Positions 31,101 to 39,782 of a stretch of DNA of 64,000 bases are shown piece after piece; the stretch's first letter is position 1, and each line of letters begins with the position of its first letter. The translations under genes and the position numbers were made by a program. The DNA comes from Paludibacteraceae bacterium (GTDB lineage: Bacteria; Bacteroidota; Bacteroidia; Bacteroidales; Paludibacteraceae): positions 1 through 64,000 of the forward strand of contig CAJOEX010000001.1 in the NCBI GenBank assembly GCA_905233415.1, read 5' to 3'. The notes beneath the pieces are model-generated. The model was not told the DNA's origin. It was given only the letters and a program-made list of their open reading frames with translations, and did no database searches.

Positions 31101-34100
31101 TGTCGGGAATGTCAACCCCTTCCTGCACTGCTATATTCAGTCGGAAGTGGCACATCCGAACCATGCTACCGTTAAGAACGCAAAAAACTGGACAGAGTCC
31201 GACCGTACCAATTATGGTATAGGTAACGTGTTCCTCAATGGTGTCGCACCCTCTGCGGCTAATACACCTTTTGCGGCTGACTTTGTGAACGGAGTATATA
31301 CGGCGGGAAATGCCAGTGCCACCAACGATTTCCAATTGATAAAAACTTCCGGTTGCGTAAACAAAGGTACAGAAGACTTTGCTGCCGAGTTCTATCAAGC
31401 TTTACGCTATAAAGGCAAATCGGATTCGGATATTAGGAACTCCTATGTCTATCAGAGCGTAGAGCAAGCAGTGATTCCTCAAAACGACGTGGCATTCGCC
31501 AAACGTGTACAGGACTGCGAAATTGATATGGGTGCATACGAGTTCAATGCCGCGTTCGATATCACGCCGGACACAACCTCCCACCCGGGTACAGCTATTT
31601 TCTATGTAACGTACGATGCTGCGGGTGGTGACGCCTCCGCTTCTTCGCGTGAAAATGCGGCTTGTTCGCAAAAACTCCAGCTCGTATTGGATGCAGCGGG
31701 ACGTTATAAGTACTACCTGATGAACAAGCCTGTACCCGTTGCCGGTGCCCCGGACAAGTCCTGGACCGTTGAAGTGCGACTCGTGGGCGATAATACCAAT
31801 TGTACTACCAGTGAACATTATGCGGTTTGGTACACCCCGACACGCTCCACCAAGCATAGCGTTGCCAACTACAATGACAACCCGCTGGACTACTCCTTTA
31901 TTATCCCGCACGGTGTGCAGGTAAAAGGCGGTTATGCGCCCGGCTTCTATCATTACGAGAACGCTGCCGGCACCACCGTACCTGCCGGCACGGCAGGGGC
32001 GCATATTGTCGATGACCGCGACCCGCTCACTTATCGTTCCGTGCTGTCCGGTAAGATTACTTCCACCACCGGTGCGGAAGGTCAGTGCTACCATGTGGTC
32101 GCTTTCACCAACGACCTCTTTGACGAGTATGAATACGTAAAAGACGAGGGAGGGCAATTAGCGGCATTCTCTGCGTTGGATAATGCGGAAGACCATCGTG
32201 CCGTGTTGGACGGTTTGTTTATAGAAGACGGTTACGCCAACGCACCGGATGAAGAAGACCAAGTCGGCGGTGGTGCCGTAGTCACCGGTTATGCGCACAT
32301 CCGCAACTGCATTGTGCAGAACAATGAAGCAATGAAAAATGGTGGCGGTCTGTATCTCAAACCTTGTGCGTTGGTCAGTGGTACGATTATTAAGAATAAT
32401 ACGGCTGATGTCGGTGGCGGTGTCTATTTTGAAGCACCAGTGTCGCAAAGCAACGATTCATTAGCCCACCTCTTTACCACGACTATTTGCCAAAACACCG
32501 CAAACACTACGGCAGGTGGTATGTGGTTTTACAACACCTTAGCACGTGTCAACTCCACCGCCCTTTGGCATAATACCGCAAATGACTATGCCAATGTCTC
32601 AGGTAGCTTCACCCGTACTGATACGGATTATCCATTTAACTACTGCGCCGTAGAGTCCCGCCGTCTGGAAGGACAAGGAAACCTTGAACTCTCACCGCGT
32701 GAAACCGAAGGCGTGCGTTGGGATGTCGCTGACCCGTTCAGTGCATTGGCATACTATCCGATTGTGATGTCTTCCACCCTTGCCCGTGCCGGTATGACCT
32801 ATTCCGAGTGGCGAAACACAATGGCTAAATACACCACACTGGACTCTATGGATATAGCCGGCGTTTGCCGTATGGAATGGACTGTTCCGGGAGTTCAGCG
32901 CGGCTTCTCATGGGGAGCGGATACATTGGCTATCAAAAATAATGACTTTATCGAAATAGGCGCCCGTGCAATCAACAAGTCCTTTGAGATCAGCGTCAAT
33001 GACAAGTATGTCATGCTCCGTCTCTATGTCTTGCACACCGATCTTCTCAATTCCGACGCGGCACTCGCCTTGCAGAACAACCCGGCGGATGACGATATTT
33101 CCGAAATGTACCGTCAGCTCGGTTCGTGTATATATAATCCCTTCCACCGTCTTGGTGATGCCCTTGACTATGTTATTGCCGTCCGCAGGTCTAATCCGGA
33201 TATGTACCGCAATGCCCGTTTCGAGATATACATGGATAAGGGAACCTACTATCCCTATCACAATGCCTACGGTGAGCAGGGACAGGTGCGTGCCAACACC
33301 TTCCTCATTCCGGAGGCGGTAACCCTTGTCGGTGGCGTGAACTCGCAAGTCGGAAACAACTATGGGCAGGAGGGGTATGAATATAAATATACCAACACGA
33401 TTATCAACACCAATCACGGTGATTCTGTCCCAATCGGGGATACAGGCTATTATGTCAAGTACGCCACTTCTACGGAAATTCGTCAACGTGACGACCAGCA
33501 CCGTAAGATGACTGACTATAACCTCAACTCCGTTATCGAACCCTGGGAGTTTGACCGCCAGACTATTCTGTCAGGTAACGCCGTGGCAGGTGAGGACTTT
33601 ACGCACGTTTACCATGTAATCACTATCCATGCCGACTCGACCAAGATAGGTCCGCAGCCGCAGAAGTTCCGCGTGGACAGTTCCGCAGTGGTTGACTGGA
33701 GGAAAGGCTATAAACTCTTACATTTCCCGATACCGTTTGATAGTGTAGAGGTGTTCGACCAGGAGTGTGAAGCATCGAGAGAGGCACGCGCGGTTATCTT
33801 GGATGGTGTGCATATCTCCGGCGGTTATGCCAACAACATTGATCCCTCGGATGTTGCCGAACACGCCTATCAGCGGAAAACCTATTTCCGTGGCGGAGGT
33901 ATCTTTATCGATGGTAACTGGACCGAGTCCTTTGACGACCCGGATGACACCAGTGTGCCTAACGTGACCGAGCCGGCACCTTATGCCATTTCGTTGGTGA
34001 TTCAAAACAGTTACTTCTCCGACAATATGGCGGGTAACGGCGGCGCTATCTATTCCAATGGTCCGATTCACGTGTATAATTCCCACTTCACGCAAAACTA

Positions 34101-37100
34101 CTCGCGGGGCCCGATGACCAAAGAGGACCAGAAGTATATCCCGTGGACTGCCGGCGGATGTATCGCCTCCAATGCTTATTGCGGTATTGTAAACTCTCTC
34201 TTTGACAACAATGAAGCACGCCGTGGCTTGTATCCCATTACCATCAAGGGAGAGGAAGAGATTCCCAATGCCGATGCGCGTCAGGGATTCGGCGGTGTAC
34301 TCTCTATCGCGGAGCAGTCCAGACTGCGTGCGATGAACTGCCACTTCGTCAAGAACAAAGCCGTGGCATACTCGGCTATTTATAACTTCCGACCCAATAG
34401 TTTCTATCATTCGGCAGACTCTATTCAGCTTGCCTTTAACTCCCTCTTCTGGGGTAATGAGGTCTTTGAGGTGGACAACCTCAACCAGTTGGAGTATATC
34501 GAAGCCCCCCTGGATTCGTCGGTTACTATCTTTAATGAGAAATATAAACCCTCGCGTACCGGTGTCTTCCACTATGACGGTCAAGAGTGGGATACGTATG
34601 AGCGGCTCTTCCATGAGTACGACAGTCTCTATCTCTATTACGCTGAGCAAAAAGACACCTTCAACACAAATGTTTTGAATAAATTGAATGAGCTCCGCGA
34701 TCAGGGCAACAAAATAGAGGGACTCTTCTTCTGCTCGTACCGTAAGACGTATGGACCGCCAAGCATGAAACCGACGAAAGCGGGCTACCTGCTTACACGC
34801 GAGGAGCAGCGTGCATTCACAGATCCGCGCCAGAAAGAGCTTCCGATTCAGGTTAACCCCCTTAATGGTGCTATTGAGGAGCATTTTGATAAGTTGTTCC
34901 AATACGTCTATGGTAATAACAATGTGCTTATCAACCGCATCAATACAGCCACCGATGGACCGAACTTTGTGCAGCCTTCGCCTATTGCCGGTATTGACGG
35001 CTATATGCAGAATGCCGACTGGCTCCTGGCGCGTTTGAACCACACCACCGATCAGGGTTGGGGACACCTCAAGCAGATAGTGAACCGGGCAGAGTACTAC
35101 ACAACCACATACACCGGCGACACTCATTATGACACATGGGAGGAAGCCCTTTATGCAGCACAGGCAATTGAACCTTCTGCCACCAAAGAGCATGATGTCG
35201 TCATGCACCACAGCACACCTTCAGCAACCTTCGATGGCGTAACCAATCAGGACACAAGCGCGATTTATAACTTCCTGTACAAGCGTGCAAAGGCGCAGTC
35301 GTTCACCATTCCGCGTATTCCGCTTGGTAACGACTATTACATGAGTTATACCCGTAATGGCAGTGAGGGTAGTGAGGCTGGCGGTGACATGCTCCGTATA
35401 TCGTTGAACCCGCGTGTGGGAATTGAAGATGTCTATATTGACATGGGCGTGTATGAATACCAGTACATCCAGTTGGACATCAAGGGTAACGAGGTGGATA
35501 CCATGTGGGTGGCTACAAAAGCCAAAGGCGAAAAACAGGATGGTCTGACATGGGAAACACCGACTACCGACCTCCAGACGGCGATAGACATTCTGATGGC
35601 GTCGCACAATAACCATGACAAGTATGTCTGCTTCCTGGGCGATGAGGAGTCTCGTTTTGCCCCCAGTAATGTCATCGATAACCGTCGTGCCTTCGTCATT
35701 ACGTCCAACACCTTGGCACCGCTGCTGCCCGATAATGCCATGGCGGACCATGACTACGGAGTCAACAGTCTGACCTTCCTCGGCGGTTATTGTTTTGACG
35801 TCAAGGATAAACCGCGCGACCCGTCTGCATACCCGACCGTGATAGAAATGCCGTTTACCGGCAACACGACACAGCTGAACCAGCTCTTTGTTGTGGAGGA
35901 CATGACCCGTCAGATGGTGCAAGCCAACTGGATGGGCGAACACACCGCACGTGACAGCGTCGTCATTCCTATTACATTTGACGGTATTACCTTTATCAAC
36001 CCGTATTCCACCAAGAATTCGGATGTCGCTCCGTACGACCTTGGCGGCGTCATGAGTGACCGTGGAGGTGCTGCTATCTATTACCGTTGGCAGCGGCAGT
36101 ATGTCGATCCGAATAATAGCGGAATTTACAACCCTGACTTCGCTATGGCGCTACATCCCGACTCTGCCTTGATTGACGGACATAAGGTCACACTGCCCAA
36201 ACTCACTATCTCCAACTGTACGTTCATGGATAACGGTGACCGTCCTGACGATGTGAACAAACGCTCTGCTGCCGTGCGTATCGAGCATGGAGGCGGCTCA
36301 TCCCTCATCGTCAACTCGCTCTTCCACTCCAATGCAGGCGCACCGATACATGCCGACCGCTATGACGAAATGGCAGAACCGAATGACCTCGCGTCCGTAC
36401 CGAACAACGTGGTGATTGTCAACTCCACCTTTGCCCTCAATGACGGACATTTAACGCTGGAATCGGACAACAGCGAAGTCCACAACTCACTCATATGGCT
36501 GGATGACCTTGCCTCAGACACGTTGGTACAACTGCGCATCAATAACGATCAATGGGACAAGACGACCAACAAAAACAAAGTCGGTATAGCCGACCGCGTA
36601 ACCTACAATGCCGTGTGGGGCTGTTTCCAGAATGGAGATGACACCTACCACAACGACCCGCTGGCTACCGATAATATGAACATTTTCGAGGGACCGTATT
36701 TTGCCGGACCGCTGGTTAATGCGACTACCTCCGAACAGCGTCGTGAACGCTCTTTCCGCCTGAATCCCGCGGTGCGCACCATGAATGCTGCGGATACTAC
36801 CGTTTATCGCAACCGTGTCTTCTTCCGCCAGTATCCGGCTGTGCCGCAAACCATCTACTGGCGCCGTGCCAACGGTTTGAAAGCAGATACCGTTTCCTCC
36901 CTTACCCAAGACTATGACCTGGCATACAAGCCGCGTCTCTCGGGTTTGGGTATGGAGCGTGGTGCATACGAATGTTTGGCAGTCTTGCAGCGTATGCTGT
37001 ACGTACAGCCGAACCTGCCTGCCGCTTCTGCCGGTGACGGCTCGTCGTGGCTCAAACCCTTCGGACAGGGACAGATTCAGAACGCTATTGACGTGGCGGC

Positions 37101-39672
37101 GGTATATAACTACCTTAACTCGAAACTGGATGCTGAGAGCAGACGTGCATACGTATTTGTCAAAGGCTCGTACGGCGCTACCGACCAAGCGGATATCATT
37201 GCCCGTGACGGAGTGAGCGTATATGGCTCTATTCCGGGCAACTTCACCGACACAGCGTTTGTTAAGGATGACCAATTTACCAATGAGGAATGCCAGCGCT
37301 ACGTCAATTATGTACGCTCCATCACAAACGGCGTTGCTTCGCCGGATGCTACACCGACCTACATCAACTCCGTATCCACTATCGCAGGCAATTATCCCCT
37401 CGGCTTCTCCATCGAGAACTTCGTCATTACCAATCCGAACAGAGTTCTGACGACATCTCCCATATCGTTGGACAATGACTCTGTGGTGATTCGGAACTGC
37501 CTCATTGCCGATAACAAGGTTGACGGTGCACCGGTAATAGACCTCAAGAGAGGGTTGCTGTACAATTCCCTGCTCTACCGTGATTCTGCGGATGCCATCG
37601 TGCAACTCGGCACAAAGGGACTATTGCTCAACAATACCATTGTGAACAATTATGGGGATGAGGTAACCAATATCGTCAACGCTTCCAATGACCACGTGAT
37701 AAACAACATCAGTTGTCAGTCGTCTGCAGCCAACTGTTTTGCTCCCTACCTGGCGCAGAAGAATCCGTACACCTTGCCAAACTACCTGTTGCAAAGCGAG
37801 GCGCTGAACTTCCAGCTGCATGAGCGGAGTACGTTCCTCAATGCCGGTACGGAATCATTGCCTGCCGTCTTTACGCCGTACACGTCCATCGGACTGGTGA
37901 ACTTTGCCGTGGACCGTGATGTACTCGGTAACCCGCGAAAGACCGGCGGTCATGTGGATGTAGGTGCGTTTGAGACCTGGCGTGTAGAGCCCGGAACGGC
38001 GGTTGAAGTATCGGCGTTGACCGACAAGATTATCACGCAGAATGAATGGAATATAGCCACCAAAGCAGAGAAACGGAACGCCTTTACCCGGAACTACGGA
38101 GGCCATAAGTATCCGCACCGCGGTTCGGTGGTTTATGTGATGGACAGTGCTGCCATGAGTATGGCGTATGACGATGTGCATGATTTTGAGGACTTCCAGG
38201 GCAATGCTATTATTCTCCGTCCGGCGTATATGCTGCTCAAACCGGGCGCCTCTTTCTATGGTAACGGACATGACGTGCAGATGAACTACCTTGCTGCGGA
38301 GAAGAAGTTTGTCAACCAGCGCTACTCCATGACAGCGTTCCCGTTCAACTACAATACTGCCAACATCACCACCACCACCTATTATCCCGCTACAGACAGT
38401 ATCAGCAGCCAATTGTCAACGTTCAACTTTAATACCTACCAATACTCCGGCACAGCCCGTTCGGCAAAGGATTATGTCTTCCAGCGCAATATGTCCTCCG
38501 CATGGTTGCCCGTGGACACCCTCAACCGTTCCGCTACGGAAGGTTACCTCATGGATTTCGGTTCCGCACAGGATACCGTACTGCGCTTCACCGCCTTTGC
38601 TCCCACAATAGGTAATTATGTCTATACGGAAGACGGCAACGACAAGATTGTCTGGCTCACCCAATACGACAACCGTCAAGCCGGTAGTGGTCAGGAACTG
38701 AACTTTACCCGTCAGGAAGACATGGGCTGGAACATGAAAGGTCTGCCCTGGCTCGTTTCCGAATACCGCACGGACACTATCCTTGAAGAAGGCAATTTCC
38801 AGCGGCAGATGTATATCCCGCATATCTTCTATCAGATGGACGGCGCAGGCGAATACATCCGCAGCGGAAGCCAGATATACACATCCCGTTCCTGGGATCA
38901 AGGATCTACCATGTCACTCGGCAACGCCTTCCTTACGCAGACAGCCACCCAGCAAGAACGTGAACCAGTATTGTTCAAACTGCCGTTATACAGCCGCAAT
39001 GAGAAAGTTGCACGCCCGCTTATCCGCCTGATGGGCAGCCGCAATCAAAGCGATATCCTGACCGTCATGCCGGATTCTGCCGCATCGAAAATTGTGCAGT
39101 ACAGCTACGGGCGTGACGGTGTGAAGTGGCTTACGAATGACGATGCCGCACAGGTTTATCTGTTGGACAGCAAACGCAACTCCCGCATTTCGCTGCTCGG
39201 CGCAGCACCGACGGAAGTGGATATACCGCTCGGCGTCATTATTCCTGCATCGGCAGACCAACAAGCGACAACAAACGACTATACGTTCACCCTGCCGGAG
39301 AAACAAGCCTTTGACGGGTTCAAATACGTATGGCTGATAGACAACCGGCAGAATCGTACCGTGAACCTGCTGGAACAAGACTATGAGACGGATATTGACG
39401 CCGGCGAACATAACAAACGTTTTGCTATCCGCTTCGGCGGCTTCCCGAAAACGGATGACAACGGGAAACGCAGCTATATTGTCTTTGCATTCGGCGGCAC
39501 GCTCTATGTGCGCGGACTGATTGAAGGTGACCAAGTGACCATCTATTCGCCATCGGGCCATATCGTCTATTCAACGACTGCGACGAGTTCCGAACTCTCC
39601 ATCCCGCTTGACTATCAATCCGGCTACATTATCAAGGTCAATGACACCGCCCATAAGGTGGTGAATATCTAA
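25102..39672 (+). CDS. 4856-aa exported beta-helix / choice-of-anchor-Q-like adhesin with T9SS-type C-terminus
   Basis: Signal peptide; many NCxVxxNxAxxGGGxY segments; repeated YV...DGxSW module starts and D(V/M)GAxE module ends; C-terminal IYSPSGHIVYSTTATSSELSIPLDYQSGYIIKVNDTAHKVVNI. Confidence 0.82.
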   Translation: MIFRKADILRKVVLTLLIMQCHLFVFHNQLAAQTDTIRYVRTTGAYNNDGKSWATAKDKVQDAINDLHDYLEANNLTSGSVYIAAGTYVPTESTEAVGGSMLNTSFKIYAGIHVYGGFDPVNPESRPGLRVMINDKICDDNWSRSETGTTSATEVAAQWDLKHKTILTGNHATTPPTFTFDPVRGRYNTTFPASSFHVVWFATNGVFETNNDSIAGHYRPLEYPASLNGCVISSGNASSRNTTFREHTGYGGGVYMVGNSELRNCIVERCNATLGGGGVYMDGGGVVEFCNVHTCQSIGVGVVQGYGGGIYMEYDGQIGHSHITSCAARIGGGFAISHVSGEYPVQLRIDAHIMDCDTARVSYYSPFAVACVINNNTAMAEGGGIYLAEGGTINHCTVTANNCIGPDVTYYGRRHGRTGGIYIRNCGMIFNSVFWGNKCATNNDIQFASVRQSQNEDHEIFVYHSAFMNHDISDWTGVSKEMVFSLDKQNMPVAGSSSNFPCFFQPTVVPLDWDSVDASEGLYGAGVFATLRPVDIPGPRIWHLTSYSALDQKGVQVTDAVQDASEWIRHAHTDYGIVTNPFEPVSTLGALVRKPDPISYALVPQQGAEGRADGTSIPTIFIDPARPGVYDGEGHFVEQDKEGTSWTTPLKDMGEAIMFFRQYLVDDDGGNHHYMIPALDENGLATGELTRYDYVQLLVKEGKINTAGPGNYLDMNIRSAAIRVDSHMRLYGGYPKTLTGTDTSERNPRDYVTTITANITGIGGVKGYENNAAHVIAMVNVEHSIIDGFTLADANTHNVYLSNSAHAGGGVLMNNGSTAQEKRIHMTGNQLRNSVITNCSSPKGAAVYVNGEFLNADGDVCYAELKMINCVVRNNTADYEGEGGTIDDHGIITANGRAYIEIEHCDIVNNVGYPFTADDKQTDDDTQLITCVNPDHYGHILHGFIRVNNSIIFCNGDRPLDNRGDLGTTANVMSVFPDGQDYVFGEHNMFDADLRLQRLDPLQPHGFFNPAFAYTVPTGFLPAGSSYGTSLNAPLPSDKNNKAIFTRLNSAEPTYPTFVNPSRNVGHSPSGDKPLYGGTVSYAPTTTNPCVNAAYVLAYDENDYYDRTDNTLRTRGGAPDVGAVENTDLPIDGTVIYVTPDGAGKRDGSSWDNAIAGNTVYRLNSVAGPALADGDQIDSEPTCDRVLDSEGNPVLTTNPKYNGGWGRVWMTAKTESVTTTLTTTAQVTETDIYTGGGPNDRTETLPAYEETNSVVTPVSSGTAAGFTPGYNYDTRYPYGEISGASRTFWRTNPHTYTGSSGSNDQPDAFIAACNANGWIKNTRAERYVSGLQYAVEQASAVNKMHHKDSVQVWVGAGEYTDYKGFIMRDSVTVLGGFPSGKYSAPGMSERQALMSDSIRIPKAKEAQNFEAKDYETLLQISDVNPKQTNANLFNQDAVKYWDDDYSVDIVSDTETTETATIARTNTYTWSVATGDNVAATYMRYSTMMNGNTFIFTKDQRVRRDSVGRSLENDPGTIRNFTADDGIFRGIRWRAGQKVVYATFPKNVDWQDANGNKSWEIVYEDRTNNINYNVWGFTSSRDVLNASGTKIDTDPRGMALEGVMNTLSAGQTMKNVPDGPYKLQIDLGAYYTKYVNDSVTGITFYILASNGDTLAEQPVYCKSDKLRRYEFSFTQPTAGDLTIRLMSSPGTHATDPATGNFSTNSNNWRKVCLSNVQLLPIVGQDYVLSNTVDSKTVIDTSEPQKTTSATYTVQTHRTTLRKRVLTMPDVCVPTYGGGGIGDPVSMAGTFSVDALPHTDRVKGDTKDLRTAATRAKEEDPAYVEYNSVNWDGFTIRYGFLYNEAMAHGGGAGVAMYEGAHLRNCIIVDNVSACSRIKGGGIFCDGATSTIEGCFVLNNISIGGSVVSQNQVFAGGMFMYEGTCFNSLFANNYSYGSAGGLGFCVGRFFNNTVAYNTATLVESGKISGGAISLATASNPNLFVANTIIYGNNGIAIRDRATAVGNVNPFLHCYIQSEVAHPNHATVKNAKNWTESDRTNYGIGNVFLNGVAPSAANTPFAADFVNGVYTAGNASATNDFQLIKTSGCVNKGTEDFAAEFYQALRYKGKSDSDIRNSYVYQSVEQAVIPQNDVAFAKRVQDCEIDMGAYEFNAAFDITPDTTSHPGTAIFYVTYDAAGGDASASSRENAACSQKLQLVLDAAGRYKYYLMNKPVPVAGAPDKSWTVEVRLVGDNTNCTTSEHYAVWYTPTRSTKHSVANYNDNPLDYSFIIPHGVQVKGGYAPGFYHYENAAGTTVPAGTAGAHIVDDRDPLTYRSVLSGKITSTTGAEGQCYHVVAFTNDLFDEYEYVKDEGGQLAAFSALDNAEDHRAVLDGLFIEDGYANAPDEEDQVGGGAVVTGYAHIRNCIVQNNEAMKNGGGLYLKPCALVSGTIIKNNTADVGGGVYFEAPVSQSNDSLAHLFTTTICQNTANTTAGGMWFYNTLARVNSTALWHNTANDYANVSGSFTRTDTDYPFNYCAVESRRLEGQGNLELSPRETEGVRWDVADPFSALAYYPIVMSSTLARAGMTYSEWRNTMAKYTTLDSMDIAGVCRMEWTVPGVQRGFSWGADTLAIKNNDFIEIGARAINKSFEISVNDKYVMLRLYVLHTDLLNSDAALALQNNPADDDISEMYRQLGSCIYNPFHRLGDALDYVIAVRRSNPDMYRNARFEIYMDKGTYYPYHNAYGEQGQVRANTFLIPEAVTLVGGVNSQVGNNYGQEGYEYKYTNTIINTNHGDSVPIGDTGYYVKYATSTEIRQRDDQHRKMTDYNLNSVIEPWEFDRQTILSGNAVAGEDFTHVYHVITIHADSTKIGPQPQKFRVDSSAVVDWRKGYKLLHFPIPFDSVEVFDQECEASREARAVILDGVHISGGYANNIDPSDVAEHAYQRKTYFRGGGIFIDGNWTESFDDPDDTSVPNVTEPAPYAISLVIQNSYFSDNMAGNGGAIYSNGPIHVYNSHFTQNYSRGPMTKEDQKYIPWTAGGCIASNAYCGIVNSLFDNNEARRGLYPITIKGEEEIPNADARQGFGGVLSIAEQSRLRAMNCHFVKNKAVAYSAIYNFRPNSFYHSADSIQLAFNSLFWGNEVFEVDNLNQLEYIEAPLDSSVTIFNEKYKPSRTGVFHYDGQEWDTYERLFHEYDSLYLYYAEQKDTFNTNVLNKLNELRDQGNKIEGLFFCSYRKTYGPPSMKPTKAGYLLTREEQRAFTDPRQKELPIQVNPLNGAIEEHFDKLFQYVYGNNNVLINRINTATDGPNFVQPSPIAGIDGYMQNADWLLARLNHTTDQGWGHLKQIVNRAEYYTTTYTGDTHYDTWEEALYAAQAIEPSATKEHDVVMHHSTPSATFDGVTNQDTSAIYNFLYKRAKAQSFTIPRIPLGNDYYMSYTRNGSEGSEAGGDMLRISLNPRVGIEDVYIDMGVYEYQYIQLDIKGNEVDTMWVATKAKGEKQDGLTWETPTTDLQTAIDILMASHNNHDKYVCFLGDEESRFAPSNVIDNRRAFVITSNTLAPLLPDNAMADHDYGVNSLTFLGGYCFDVKDKPRDPSAYPTVIEMPFTGNTTQLNQLFVVEDMTRQMVQANWMGEHTARDSVVIPITFDGITFINPYSTKNSDVAPYDLGGVMSDRGGAAIYYRWQRQYVDPNNSGIYNPDFAMALHPDSALIDGHKVTLPKLTISNCTFMDNGDRPDDVNKRSAAVRIEHGGGSSLIVNSLFHSNAGAPIHADRYDEMAEPNDLASVPNNVVIVNSTFALNDGHLTLESDNSEVHNSLIWLDDLASDTLVQLRINNDQWDKTTNKNKVGIADRVTYNAVWGCFQNGDDTYHNDPLATDNMNIFEGPYFAGPLVNATTSEQRRERSFRLNPAVRTMNAADTTVYRNRVFFRQYPAVPQTIYWRRANGLKADTVSSLTQDYDLAYKPRLSGLGMERGAYECLAVLQRMLYVQPNLPAASAGDGSSWLKPFGQGQIQNAIDVAAVYNYLNSKLDAESRRAYVFVKGSYGATDQADIIARDGVSVYGSIPGNFTDTAFVKDDQFTNEECQRYVNYVRSITNGVASPDATPTYINSVSTIAGNYPLGFSIENFVITNPNRVLTTSPISLDNDSVVIRNCLIADNKVDGAPVIDLKRGLLYNSLLYRDSADAIVQLGTKGLLLNNTIVNNYGDEVTNIVNASNDHVINNISCQSSAANCFAPYLAQKNPYTLPNYLLQSEALNFQLHERSTFLNAGTESLPAVFTPYTSIGLVNFAVDRDVLGNPRKTGGHVDVGAFETWRVEPGTAVEVSALTDKIITQNEWNIATKAEKRNAFTRNYGGHKYPHRGSVVYVMDSAAMSMAYDDVHDFEDFQGNAIILRPAYMLLKPGASFYGNGHDVQMNYLAAEKKFVNQRYSMTAFPFNYNTANITTTTYYPATDSISSQLSTFNFNTYQYSGTARSAKDYVFQRNMSSAWLPVDTLNRSATEGYLMDFGSAQDTVLRFTAFAPTIGNYVYTEDGNDKIVWLTQYDNRQAGSGQELNFTRQEDMGWNMKGLPWLVSEYRTDTILEEGNFQRQMYIPHIFYQMDGAGEYIRSGSQIYTSRSWDQGSTMSLGNAFLTQTATQQEREPVLFKLPLYSRNEKVARPLIRLMGSRNQSDILTVMPDSAASKIVQYSYGRDGVKWLTNDDAAQVYLLDSKRNSRISLLGAAPTEVDIPLGVIIPASADQQATTNDYTFTLPEKQAFDGFKYVWLIDNRQNRTVNLLEQDYETDIDAGEHNKRFAIRFGGFPKTDDNGKRSYIVFAFGGTLYVRGLIEGDQVTIYSPSGHIVYSTTATSSELSIPLDYQSGYIIKVNDTAHKVVNI

Positions 39673-39695
39673 TTTACTAAAAAATCACGCATTTA

Positions 39696-39727
39696 TTTGC
39701 ATGTTTGCAAAATTTGTTGTACCTTTG
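39696..39727 (+). promoter_or_regulatory. Bacteroidetes-type promoter
   Basis: TTTG (39696) - 20 nt - TACCTTTG (39720-39727). Confidence 0.75.
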
Positions 39728-39782
39728 CGGCGGATTTGAAAAATCTGCCGGAACAAGCACTAATATCAAACACACAAATATT

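Noticed and set aside
33718-35211. 497-aa minus-strand ORF and similar ones (26896-28062, 36514-37605, 14001-15011, 19 kb region)
   Set aside because: Opposite-strand frames inside well-supported long CDSs; composition artefacts.
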